In this document: piece by piece, positions 44,731-53,036 of the stretch
How the letters are laid out: the number at the start of each line of letters is the position of its first letter
How positions within the stretch are numbered: the first letter of the stretch is position 1
Assembly (NCBI RefSeq): GCF_002872475.1
Contig: NZ_CP025682.1
Span: forward strand, 62,001-126,000
From: Pseudazoarcus pumilus
GTDB lineage: Bacteria > Pseudomonadota > Gammaproteobacteria > Burkholderiales > Rhodocyclaceae
Reading direction: 5' to 3'
Length of the DNA: 64,000 bases
Position numbers and translations under genes: made by a program
The notes under the pieces: model-generated
What the model was told of the DNA's origin: nothing
Seen by the model: only the letters and a program-made list of their open reading frames with translations
The model's database searches: none

Positions 44731-46581
44731 TCAGTTCAGCGCGCGATCGAGGATCTCGCCGAACGGGCCGGCACGCATGAAACCGACCACACGCAGCCCG
44801 TCGATCTCCCGTCCGTCGGGATCGAAGAAGACGATGCCGGGCGGGCCGAACAGGTCGAAGCGCGCCAGCAGCGCCTTGTCGGCGTCATTGTTGGCGGTGA
44901 CGTCGGCCTTGAGCAGCAACATGCGGCTCATGCGCTCGGCCACCGCCGGGTCGGAGAAGGTGAAACGCTCCATCTCCTTGCACGAGACGCACCAGTCGGC
45001 GTAGAAATCCAGCATCACCGGGCGATCGGCCGAGGCCAGGCGTGTCTGCAGTTCGGCGACCGAGGTCACGCGCTCGAAGCGCGCCTGTTGCACTTGGGTC
45101 GCGGCGCCGCTGCGCAGCACGGACAGCGGCTGCAGCGGATCGCGGGAGCCGGCGAGCAGGCCGATGAGCATGGCCGCGCCAGCGATCAGCAACATCACGC
45201 CCAGGCCCTTCCAGAAGCGGCGCCAGCCGCCGGCATGGGTGGGGAGCGGATCGAGCGCGTGCAGGAAGATGCCGGAGAAGCCCAGCAGAAGCGCCCAGCC
45301 GAGCATCGTCGCGGCCGCCGGGATCACCGGCGAGATCAGCCACAGCGCCACCGCCAGCAGCATCACGCCGAAGGCCTTCTTGACGCCTTCCATCCACGGT
45401 CCGATCCTGGGCAGCAGCGAGCGCGTGCCCACGCCCACCGCGATCAGCGGTGCACCCATGCCCAGCGCCATCACGAACAGCGCTGCGCCGCCCAGCACCG
45501 CGTCGCCGGTCTGCGCGATGTAGAGCAGTGCGCCGGCCAGCGGCGCGGCCACGCAGGGACCCACGATGAGCGCCGAGAGCACGCCCATCGTGACCACGCC
45601 GCCCAGGCTTCCGCCCTTCTGATGGCTGGCGGTCGACGACAGCCGGCTTTGCAGCGCGCTGGGCATCTGCAGTTCATAGAAGCCGAACATCGACAGCGCG
45701 AGCAGCACGAACACCACCGCGAAACTGCCCAGCACCCACACGTTCTGCAGCGCTGCGGCCAGCAGCGTGCCCGACAGTCCGGCCGCCACGCCGGCCGCCG
45801 CATAGGTCACCGCCATGCCCAGCACGAAGGCCAGCGACAGCACGCCGGCGCGTGCGTGGCTGACGTGATGGCCCTGGCCGACGATGATGCCCGACAGGAT
45901 GGGGATCATCGGGAAGGTACACGGCGTGAACGCCAGCAGCAGTCCGAAGCCGAAGAAGCTCGCCAGCACCAGCGCCGGGCTGGCGTCGCCGAGCAGGCGT
46001 GCGATGCGTCCGCTCTCGTCGCCGCTTGCGGATGCCGCGACCGTGCGCGCAGGCGCGGCGGCCGCCTGCGATTGCCCGGAGGACGCCGGCGAGGGCGAGA
46101 GTGCGCGGCCGAGCAGATCGCCGCCGCCATCCGTGGCGGGTTCCAGGGCGACGGTGAGTACGCGCGTTTCGGGCGGATAGCAGATCCCGCCGTCCCAGCA
46201 GCCCTGGCTCTTCACTTCCAGTTCGAAGCTGCGCATGTCCGCCGGCGCCGACACCGGCACGAGCACGTCGAGCCGCCCGCGGTGGATCACCGTGCCGCCG
46301 AAGAACTCGTCCTCGTAGGTCTCGCCCGGCGGCACTTCGGGCGTGCCGAGCGTGACGCCGTCGCTCAGCGCGGCGAAGCCGAGCTTGTCGTCATACAGGT
46401 AGTAGTCGCGGCGGATGTCGAAGCGAAGCTCGACGGTGTCGGCGGTGAGCATGCGCGCCGACAGCGGAAAGGCCTTTTCCGGCTCGACCGGATCGGCGAG
46501 CGCGGACGGCGCGGCGAAGAACACTGCGAGCAGCAGCGCGAAACAGCGGAACAGGATCATGGGGGAGGGCAAAGAGGGCAT
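44731..46581 (-). CDS. dsbD: Thiol:disulfide interchange protein DsbD
   Basis: About 616 residues. Signal peptide, then the periplasmic alpha domain with the redox pair in SQGCWDGGICYPPETR, eight membrane spans with the buried cysteines in FTPCTFPMIP and VGPCVAAPLAG, and a C-terminal thioredoxin-like domain with DWCVSCKEME. It moves electrons from cytoplasmic thioredoxin to periplasmic DsbC, and to CcmG for cytochrome c assembly, linking it to the ccm operon here. The start MPSLPSPMILFR is uncertain; MILFRC seven codons later also gives a good signal peptide. The nearby CutA gene supports the classical cutA-dsbD pairing. Confidence 0.95.
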   Translation of the reverse strand: MPSLPSPMILFRCFALLLAVFFAAPSALADPVEPEKAFPLSARMLTADTVELRFDIRRDYYLYDDKLGFAALSDGVTLGTPEVPPGETYEDEFFGGTVIHRGRLDVLVPVSAPADMRSFELEVKSQGCWDGGICYPPETRVLTVALEPATDGGGDLLGRALSPSPASSGQSQAAAAPARTVAASASGDESGRIARLLGDASPALVLASFFGFGLLLAFTPCTFPMIPILSGIIVGQGHHVSHARAGVLSLAFVLGMAVTYAAAGVAAGLSGTLLAAALQNVWVLGSFAVVFVLLALSMFGFYELQMPSALQSRLSSTASHQKGGSLGGVVTMGVLSALIVGPCVAAPLAGALLYIAQTGDAVLGGAALFVMALGMGAPLIAVGVGTRSLLPRIGPWMEGVKKAFGVMLLAVALWLISPVIPAAATMLGWALLLGFSGIFLHALDPLPTHAGGWRRFWKGLGVMLLIAGAAMLIGLLAGSRDPLQPLSVLRSGAATQVQQARFERVTSVAELQTRLASADRPVMLDFYADWCVSCKEMERFTFSDPAVAERMSRMLLLKADVTANNDADKALLARFDLFGPPGIVFFDPDGREIDGLRVVGFMRAGPFGEILDRALN

Positions 46582-46616
46582 CGTGCGGGCTTGGAGCAGC
46601 GCGGGCGGTGAAGCGT

Positions 46617-46946
46617 TCAATCGGCGTCGGGCGCGGTCTCGGCGGCCGCCCAGGCGAGGTAGTCCGGCAGGCCGGCGGCGACCGGCAGTGCGAGGATCTC
46701 GGGAACCTCGGCCGGATGCAACGCGACCAGAGCGCGTTCGAGTTCGGCGTAGCGCGCCCGTGTGGACTTGATCAGCAGTGGCACTTCGGCGTCGTCCTCG
46801 ATCGCGCCCTGCCAGCGATAGACCGAGCGGCACGGCGCGAGCACATTGACGCAGGCGGCCAGGCGCGCTTCGACCAGACGGCGGGCGATCGTCGCGGCGG
46901 TATCGGCGTCGGGCACATTGGTGAGTACGACCAGAGTCTCGTTCAT
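46617..46946 (-). CDS. cutA: Divalent cation tolerance protein CutA
   Basis: 109 residues, MNETLVVLTNVPDADTAATIARRLVE, CVNVLAPCRSVYRWQGAIEDDAEV and LHPAEVPEILALPV. It is a small trimeric protein with a PII-like ferredoxin fold, linked genetically to copper tolerance, though the direct role is unclear. The gene is 35 bases upstream of dsbD on the same strand, as in E. coli where cutA and dsbD (cutA2) are neighbours. Confidence 0.94.
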   Translation of the reverse strand: MNETLVVLTNVPDADTAATIARRLVEARLAACVNVLAPCRSVYRWQGAIEDDAEVPLLIKSTRARYAELERALVALHPAEVPEILALPVAAGLPDYLAWAAAETAPDAD

Positions 46947-47109
46947 TGCATCCGCACAGCGTATTCGAAACCGCTTATTCTCCCAGAAACCGCTCGCCAT
47001 TGTCGCAGGCTGTCGGCGGCATTATCATCCGGACATATTTTTCCACCGCGCCGCACGTGGCGCAGCCGCTCCCCGGGCCCTCGGCCCACCATTCGCGAGG
47101 AGAACAGGC

Positions 47110-47520
47110 GTGCGAGAAGTGTTGTGGGTTCTGATCGGCGCGCTCTCCGGCTATGTTCTCTATCAGCTCTGGCGATACGTGGTGCTGCGGCGCCAACCGG
47201 TCGCCGAAGTCCCGTTCCAGGCCGCGCTTGATGCCACATCATTGCGTCACGAGATCGATTCGCTGCGCGAAGACCTTGCGCATCAGCGTTCCACCCTGGT
47301 CGCGTTGTCCCAGACGCTCGACGACCTGAAGGAGCAGGTCGAGTCCGTCAGCGTCGCGCAGGGCATCTCGCCCGAGTACAACGAGGCGCTGGTTTGCGCG
47401 CGGCGCGGGCTCGGTGTCGAGGCCATCGCCGAGCGCTGCGGCATCTCGGTGGCGGAGGCCGAGCTGGTGCGTTCGCTGGCCGAGCGCCAGGGAGAGCCCG
47501 ATGATGAATCTCGGGGCTGA
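47110..47520 (+). CDS. DUF2802 membrane-anchored protein
   Basis: 136 residues from a GTG start (VREVLWVLIGALSGYVLYQL as an N-terminal membrane anchor). A coiled-coil stretch follows (LRHEIDSLREDLAHQRSTLVALSQTLDDLKEQVESV) and a C-terminal helix-turn-helix-like DUF2802 segment (EYNEALVCARRGLGVEAIAERCGISVAEAELV). In other proteobacteria DUF2802 proteins sit near flagellar or chemotaxis genes; fliW is two genes downstream. The next gene overlaps its end by 17 bases. Function unknown. Confidence 0.75.
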   Translation: MREVLWVLIGALSGYVLYQLWRYVVLRRQPVAEVPFQAALDATSLRHEIDSLREDLAHQRSTLVALSQTLDDLKEQVESVSVAQGISPEYNEALVCARRGLGVEAIAERCGISVAEAELVRSLAERQGEPDDESRG

Positions 47521-48463
47521 ATACGGCCTGGGCGCCGACACGACGCGCGGTGCGCTGCTGCGTGCGGCCGTCGGCAGTCTCGTTCTGATCGCCTTGCTGG
47601 TCGTCGCGACCGGCGATGACGAAAAGGACCCGACGCGCACGCTCAATACGCCGCAAGCCTCGCCGTCGGCGCTTCCGGCGCCGATTGCGGCCGAGCCGGA
47701 TGCATCGGGCGATGGCGACACGGCCGCGGTGCCCGGCGCACCGGTATCGGCCCAGGGTGCACCGAGCAGCGAGCCACCGCGCGCGGACGCGCTTGCCTCC
47801 GCGGAGGCGATGCCCGGCGAGACGAGCGAGCCGGCCGCGATCGAAGCGCCGGCGGATGCAGCGGCCCCGACCTCCGGAACAGCGCAGGCCCGGCCTGAGC
47901 CCGAGACCAAACGCGAGCCCGAACCCGAGCCTTCCGGCCCGACGAAGCTGGCCCCCCGTCCGCCCGCCATCGCCGTGGCCGACGCGCCCATCGTCACCGT
48001 CATTCCGACCGATGCCGCGTCCGGCCCGGACGACCCGCCGCCTCCGCCGCCGGTACCGGCGGTCGACGACCATCGTGTGCGTCTGGGCGGCTTCATGCCG
48101 ATCAGCGACGCGCGCGCGCTGCAGCAGGCTTCGGCCGACGCGGGCTATCCGGCGCGTGTGCTCCATCGCGTCCTGCTCGGCCCCTTCGCTGCGCGTGCCG
48201 AAGCCCGCAGTGCGCGCTCGGGCACGCGTGGCATCCTGATCGGCGGTGGCGACGAGTGGTGGGTGCAGCTCGGCGTGTTCGCCGACGCCGACAATGCCGA
48301 GGGGCTGCGTGAGAAGATGTCGGCCGAGGGGCGTGCGGCGGTCGTGCAGGGGCGCGTCGATCTGGGGCCGTTCGCCGGGCGTGCGGCAGCCGAGCAGGTG
48401 CTGGTCGCGGTACGCAGTGCACTTGGGCGTCCGCTGGAGCAAGCCCGCATCGTCGCGCCGTGA
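47504..48463 (+). CDS. SPOR-like repeat protein with proline/alanine-rich linker
   Basis: About 319 residues. One membrane segment near the N-terminus (LRAAVGSLVLIALLVVATG), then a long low-complexity Pro/Ala/Glu linker (about 45-190), then a C-terminal part with VRLGGFMPISDARALQQASADAGY and WWVQLGVFADADNAEGLREKMSAEG, both like SPOR domains that bind denuded peptidoglycan. The start was put at the second of two adjacent ATGs by ribosome-site distance. It may be a divisome or cell-wall factor; flagellar context is also possible. Confidence 0.72.
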   Translation: MNLGAEYGLGADTTRGALLRAAVGSLVLIALLVVATGDDEKDPTRTLNTPQASPSALPAPIAAEPDASGDGDTAAVPGAPVSAQGAPSSEPPRADALASAEAMPGETSEPAAIEAPADAAAPTSGTAQARPEPETKREPEPEPSGPTKLAPRPPAIAVADAPIVTVIPTDAASGPDDPPPPPPVPAVDDHRVRLGGFMPISDARALQQASADAGYPARVLHRVLLGPFAARAEARSARSGTRGILIGGGDEWWVQLGVFADADNAEGLREKMSAEGRAAVVQGRVDLGPFAGRAAAEQVLVAVRSALGRPLEQARIVAP

Positions 48464-48494
48464 CGATGCGGCGAAACAACCGAGAGGAGTTCGC

Positions 48495-48938
48495 ATGAAG
48501 ATCGAAAGTCCGGTGCTCGGCACGCTTGAAATCGCCGAAGACAAACTCATCGAGTTTCCCAACGGCCTGTCCGGTTTCGAGGATCTTCGGCGTTTCGCGC
48601 TGCTGCACGACGAAGAAGCCGGGACGCCCGGCCTGCACCTGCTGCTGGCCGTCGATTCGCCGGATCTCGTGTTCTCGGTCACCGAACCGGCCAACATCTC
48701 GGTGCATTACGAGCTGTCCCTGACCGACGAGGAATCGGCGGCGATCGGGCTGGACGACCCGTCCGGTGCGATCGTGCTGGTGATCCTGCGCCGCACCGAG
48801 GCCGATCCGGACAAGCCGGAGACGGCCGGCCTCATGGCCAACTACATGGCGCCACTGGTGCTCAATCTGGCCACGCGCCGCGGCCTGCAGAAGGTCATGA
48901 CGCGCGTCGACTGCGAGGTCACGCTGCGTTCGGTGTGA
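48495..48938 (+). CDS. fliW: Flagellar assembly factor FliW
   Basis: 147 residues. ESPVLGTLEIAEDKLIEFPNGLSGFEDLRRF, FSVTEPANISVHYELSLT and the C-terminal ANYMAPLVLNLATRRGLQKVM match FliW. FliW binds the translational regulator CsrA and flagellin, coupling flagellin level to CsrA control. No csrA or flagellar structural gene is in the window, so the gene is isolated from its usual partners. AGGAG precedes the ATG. Confidence 0.88.
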   Translation: MKIESPVLGTLEIAEDKLIEFPNGLSGFEDLRRFALLHDEEAGTPGLHLLLAVDSPDLVFSVTEPANISVHYELSLTDEESAAIGLDDPSGAIVLVILRRTEADPDKPETAGLMANYMAPLVLNLATRRGLQKVMTRVDCEVTLRSV

Positions 48939-48967
48939 GCGGGGCTCAGAGCGCTCCGAGCCGCTTT
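48937..48967 (+). terminator. Terminator after fliW
   Basis: AGCGGGGCTC and GAGCCGCT pair with one bulge, around a loop containing AGAGCGCT, followed by TTT. It lies at the end of fliW and inside the 3' end of the convergent TPR gene. Confidence 0.55.
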
Positions 48968-49272
48968 TCGACGCGGCGCGCGAACACCGTCATCTCCTTT
49001 TCGGCCTGACGGTCGCCACGTTTCGCGGCCACGGCGATACCCTCGCGCCAGGCCGCCAGCGCGCCGGCGTCGTCGCCGGCCTTCTCCAGCGCCTTGCCCA
49101 GTCCCTTCCATGCGGCCGAGAGCGTCGCGTCGAAGCCCAGCGCGTCGCGGTAGTGATGCGCCGCGCGAGCCGCGTCCTCCTCCAGCCAGGCATTGCCCAG
49201 CGACATGCGCAGCAGCGCGCCGTCACGCGGCCCGCCGACCAGCTTCTGCAGATTCTCGATCATCGGTTTCAT
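48946..49272 (-). CDS. Small TPR protein
   Basis: 108 residues, almost entirely three tetratricopeptide-like helical pairs: LLRMSLGNAWLEEDAARAAH, HYRDALGFDATLSAAWKGLG, KALEKAGDDAGALAAWREGI. No signal peptide or catalytic domain. TPR proteins mediate protein contacts; the partner is unknown. GGGAGG is five bases before the ATG. It is divergent from ridA and convergent with fliW. Confidence 0.82.
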   Translation of the reverse strand: MKPMIENLQKLVGGPRDGALLRMSLGNAWLEEDAARAAHHYRDALGFDATLSAAWKGLGKALEKAGDDAGALAAWREGIAVAAKRGDRQAEKEMTVFARRVEKRLGAL

Positions 49273-49328
49273 CTCGCCTCCCGGTTTAGAATCGGGCTGT
49301 TTGCATGCATTCGAAGAGGATACCGAAG

Positions 49329-49709
49329 ATGAGTCGCAGCATCGTTTCCACGCCGGCCGCGCCGACCGCGATCGGCACCTATTCGCAGGCCGTGCGCGCC
49401 GGCAACACCGTATACATGTCCGGCCAGATCGGTCTGGACCCGGACACCATGGAGCTGGTCGACGGTTTCGAGGCCCAGGCCGTGCGCGTGTTCGACAACC
49501 TCAAGGCGGTGGCCGAGGCCTCCGGCGGTTCGCTCGACAGGGCCGTACGCCTGACCATCTATCTGGTCGATCTGGAGAACTTCGGCCAGGTCAACGAGAT
49601 CATGTCGCGTTATTTCGAGGAGCCTTATCCCGCACGCGCCGCGGTCGGCGTGAAGTCGCTGCCGCGCGGCGCGCTGGTCGAGGCCGACGCCATTCTCGTG
49701 CTCGACTGA
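49329..49709 (+). CDS. ridA: RidA family enamine/imine deaminase
   Basis: 126 residues. [54 protein letters not shown], and the catalytic Arg in [22 protein letters not shown] are the RidA signature. It removes reactive 2-aminoacrylate produced by PLP dehydratases and so protects PLP enzymes. The start [12 protein letters not shown] was chosen; eight codons upstream in frame have poorer signals. recG follows after 16 bases on the same strand. Confidence 0.95.
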   Translation: MSRSIVSTPAAPTAIGTYSQAVRAGNTVYMSGQIGLDPDTMELVDGFEAQAVRVFDNLKAVAEASGGSLDRAVRLTIYLVDLENFGQVNEIMSRYFEEPYPARAAVGVKSLPRGALVEADAILVLD

Positions 49710-49725
49710 GCCGCCCCCCGATTCG

Positions 49726-51783
49726 ATGAGCGCGAGCCCGCCCGCTGCCGCCGCGAAGTCGGGTGACGCGCTCGCCAGGCGGCTGGCCAAGCTCGACATC
49801 CACCGTCAGCAGGATCTGCTGCTGCACCTGCCGTTGCGCTACGAGGACGAGACGCGCATCAGCGCCATCCGTGAGGCGCGCGAGGGCGAGCCGGTGCAGG
49901 TCGAGGGCGAGGTCGAATCCTGCGAGGTCGTCGCGCGCGGGCGTCGCCAGCTCGTCGCGCGCGTGCGCGATGATTCGGGCGTGCTGGTCGCACGCTGGCT
50001 CAACTTCTACCCGTCGCAGCAGCGCCAGATGGCGCCGGGACGGCGGGTGCGCCTGTTCGGCGAACTGCGTCACGGCTTCTTCGGCGCCGAGATGGTGCAT
50101 CCGCGCGTGCGCAACGTCGACGCCGGCGAGCCGCTGCCCGAGGCGCTCACGCCGGTCTATCCGACCACCGCGGGGCTGGCGCAATCGGCCCTGCGCAAGC
50201 TCGTCGGCCGCGCGCTCGACGCCCATGTCGAGGACGAACTGCTGCCGCCGCAAGTGTTGCACGACCTGCGCCTGCCGACCTTTTCCGCCGCGCTCGATGC
50301 GCTGCACCGGCCCGGCCCGCAGGTTTCGGTCGCGGCCCTCGAAGCGCACGAGCATCCGGCCTGGCGGCGCATCCACTTCGAGGAACTGCTGGTGCAGCAG
50401 ATCTCGCTGCGGCGCGCCTACAACGCGCGCCGCGCCAAGCGTGCGCCTGCACTGAAGCCCCGCGATCAACTCACCCGGAAGCTCGTCGACGCCCTGCCGT
50501 TCGCGCTCACCGGCGCGCAGCGCCGCGCCGTGGCCGAGATCGCACGCGATCTCGCCGTGCCGCATCCGATGCAGCGCCTGCTGCAGGGCGATGTCGGCAG
50601 CGGCAAGACCGTCGTCGCCGCGCTGGCCATGTTGCAGGCGCTCGAGAACGGTTTCCAGGCGGCATTGATGGCGCCCACCGAGATCCTCGCCGAACAGCAC
50701 TGGCTCAAGCTCGACGCCTGGCTGACGCCGCTCGGGCTGCGCGTCGAATGGCTCGCCGGCAGCCGCGCCAGGAAGGAGCGCGAGGCCGCACAGGCGCGGC
50801 TGGCCGCGGGCGAGAGTCTGCTCGCGGTGGGCACGCACGCGCTGATCGAGGATGCGGTGACGTTGCCGCGCCTTGGGCTGGCGGTGGTCGACGAGCAGCA
50901 TCGCTTCGGCGTGCGTCAGCGCCTGGCCTTGCGCGAGAAGGCCGTCGGGGGTCTCAATCCGCACATGCTGATGATGTCGGCCACGCCGATTCCGCGCACG
51001 CTGGCGATGACGCATTACGCCGATCTCGACGTGTCCGTGCTCGACGAGCTGCCGCCCGGACGCACCCCGGTGGCCACGCGTCTGGTGTCGGATGCGCGCC
51101 GCGACGAGGTCGTCGCGCGCGTGGCCGCTGCCTGTGCCGAAGGGCGCCAGGCATACTGGGTGTGCCCGCTGATCGAGGAATCCGAGGCGCTGCAGTTGAA
51201 GACGGCCGAGGAGACCTTCGAGCGGCTCGCGTCCGAACTGCCGGACCTGCGCGTGGGTCTTGTCCACGGGCGGCTGAAGAGCGCGGAGAAGTCGGCGACG
51301 ATGGCCGCCTTCGCGGCCGGCGAAGTCGACCTGCTGGTGGCGACGACGGTCATCGAGGTCGGCGTCGACGTACCCAACGCCAGCCTGATGGTGATCGAGC
51401 ATGCCGAGCGCTTTGGTCTGGCGCAGCTGCACCAGTTGCGCGGTCGCGTCGGGCGCGGCACGGCCGAATCGACCTGCGTCCTGCTCTTCGCGGCCGATCA
51501 GCCGCTGTCGGACACGGCACGCGCGCGGCTCAAGGTCATCTATGAACACACGGACGGTTTCGAGATCGCGCGCGAGGATCTGCGCATCCGCGGGCCCGGC
51601 GAATTCGTCGGCGCGCGCCAGAGCGGCGTGCCGATGCTGCGTCACGCCGATCTGGAGCGCGACGCCGATCTGGTCGAGCCCGCGCGCGCGCTGGCCGAGC
51701 GTCTGCTCGCCGATTCGCCGCAAGCCGCCGAGCGGCTCCTGCAGCGCTGGCTGGGCGGACGGGAGGGTCTGCTACGGGCCTGA
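49726..51783 (+). CDS. recG: ATP-dependent DNA helicase RecG
   Basis: 685 residues. N-terminal wedge/OB domain (VQVEGEVESCEVVARGRRQL), then helicase motifs: LLQGDVGSGKTVVAALA (Walker A), LAEQHWL, AVVDEQHRFGVRQR (DExH), MSATPIPRTLAM, and in domain 2 LVHGRLKSAEK, TVIEVGVDVPNAS and QLHQLRGRVGRG. RecG rewinds forked and branched DNA at stalled replication. Length fits. It starts 16 bases after ridA. Confidence 0.97.
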   Translation: MSASPPAAAAKSGDALARRLAKLDIHRQQDLLLHLPLRYEDETRISAIREAREGEPVQVEGEVESCEVVARGRRQLVARVRDDSGVLVARWLNFYPSQQRQMAPGRRVRLFGELRHGFFGAEMVHPRVRNVDAGEPLPEALTPVYPTTAGLAQSALRKLVGRALDAHVEDELLPPQVLHDLRLPTFSAALDALHRPGPQVSVAALEAHEHPAWRRIHFEELLVQQISLRRAYNARRAKRAPALKPRDQLTRKLVDALPFALTGAQRRAVAEIARDLAVPHPMQRLLQGDVGSGKTVVAALAMLQALENGFQAALMAPTEILAEQHWLKLDAWLTPLGLRVEWLAGSRARKEREAAQARLAAGESLLAVGTHALIEDAVTLPRLGLAVVDEQHRFGVRQRLALREKAVGGLNPHMLMMSATPIPRTLAMTHYADLDVSVLDELPPGRTPVATRLVSDARRDEVVARVAAACAEGRQAYWVCPLIEESEALQLKTAEETFERLASELPDLRVGLVHGRLKSAEKSATMAAFAAGEVDLLVATTVIEVGVDVPNASLMVIEHAERFGLAQLHQLRGRVGRGTAESTCVLLFAADQPLSDTARARLKVIYEHTDGFEIAREDLRIRGPGEFVGARQSGVPMLRHADLERDADLVEPARALAERLLADSPQAAERLLQRWLGGREGLLRA

Positions 51784-51860
51784 GCCGAGTATCATGATGG
51801 GCTAATCTCCAATTGCGACCGTCGCGCCCATGGCCGTCGGTCCCCGACACCGGAGGCTGC

Positions 51861-53036
51861 ATGCGTCGCCTGCTCGCGCTGGGAATCCTGTTGCTGGCCG
51901 TGGCCGGCTTCATCGCCTTGCGCGCGACGCGCCCCGAACCCCCGGCAGTCGAGGTGCGCGAACGCGTCTGGCCGGTGGCCGTGGCGCAGGCCGAACCGCA
52001 GTCCGCGCGCCCCACGTTGACCCTGTACGGCCGTATCGAAGCGCCCGACCAGGTGCGTGCGTCCGCGCCGGTGGCCGGCCGGCTGGCCGAGGTCGCGGTG
52101 CGAGACGGCGATTATGTGGAAGCCGGCGCGCTGCTTGCGCGTCTCGATCCGCGAGACCTGCAGCCGCGCGTCGAGCGCGCCCGCGCCGACCTCGAACGCG
52201 AACGCCTGCGCGCCGAACACGACCGTCGCGCACTGGTGGACGAACGCCGCCTGCTGGAACTGTCCGAGGCCAAACTGGCGCGTTTCGAGCGGCTCACGCG
52301 CGAGAACTTCGGCTCGGCCGCCACCACCGACCAGGCGCGCGAAGACGTCGCCCGTGCGCGCCTGGCCGTGAACCAGCGCGAACAATCGCTGGCCGAACAT
52401 CCGGCGCGTCTGGCCCAGGCGAGCGCGGCGCTGGCCGAGGCCGAGCGCGACGCCGCGCGCGGCGAGATCACCGCGCCGTTCGCGGCCCGCGTCGGCCTCG
52501 TCGAGGCCGCTGCGGGCGATCAGGTGCAGGCGGGCGCGACGCTGATGACGCTGTATCCATCGGAGGATCTGTTCCTGCGTGCGCGCGTGCCCGCGCAGCA
52601 CGCGGCCGAACTGCGCGCGGCGCTGGCGGCCGGCGAGACGCTGGTGGCCCATGCCGAGTTCGGCGAGACCGGCATCGCGGCGCGCCTGGAGCGCATCGCC
52701 GGCGAGGCCGACGCGCGCGGGGTCGAGGTGTTGCTGCGTGTCGAGGCCGGACGCAACGTGCCGGTCGGCGCCTTCGTCAGCGCCGAGATGAACCGTCCCG
52801 TCGTCAGTGAGGTGCTGTCCCTGCCGTTCTCGGCGCTGCACGGCGGCGATCGCATCTACCGTATCGAGGACGGCCGGCTCGTCGCGGTGCCGGTCGAGCG
52901 CGTCGGCGAGCACCGCGTCGACGGCGAGCCGCGCGTGCTGCTGCGTGCGCCCACCCTGCCGTCGGGCAGTACGGTGATGATCACCCACCTGCCCAACGCC
53001 ATCGACGGCCTCGCCGTGGAGGCGATGCCGCAATGA
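51861..53036 (+). CDS. RND efflux periplasmic adaptor subunit
   Basis: 391 residues. N-terminal membrane anchor (RRLLALGILLLAVAGFIAL), the lipoyl half-motif GRLAEVAVRDGDYVEAGALLARLD, a long coiled-coil hairpin (about 95-180), the second lipoyl half ITAPFAARVGLVEAAAGDQVQAG, and the beta-barrel with EDLFLRARVP. It links an RND pump to an outer-membrane channel. The start has CGGAGG upstream and earlier codons were rejected. It overlaps the pump gene by four bases. No outer-membrane factor gene is adjacent. Confidence 0.92.
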   Translation: MRRLLALGILLLAVAGFIALRATRPEPPAVEVRERVWPVAVAQAEPQSARPTLTLYGRIEAPDQVRASAPVAGRLAEVAVRDGDYVEAGALLARLDPRDLQPRVERARADLERERLRAEHDRRALVDERRLLELSEAKLARFERLTRENFGSAATTDQAREDVARARLAVNQREQSLAEHPARLAQASAALAEAERDAARGEITAPFAARVGLVEAAAGDQVQAGATLMTLYPSEDLFLRARVPAQHAAELRAALAAGETLVAHAEFGETGIAARLERIAGEADARGVEVLLRVEAGRNVPVGAFVSAEMNRPVVSEVLSLPFSALHGGDRIYRIEDGRLVAVPVERVGEHRVDGEPRVLLRAPTLPSGSTVMITHLPNAIDGLAVEAMPQ

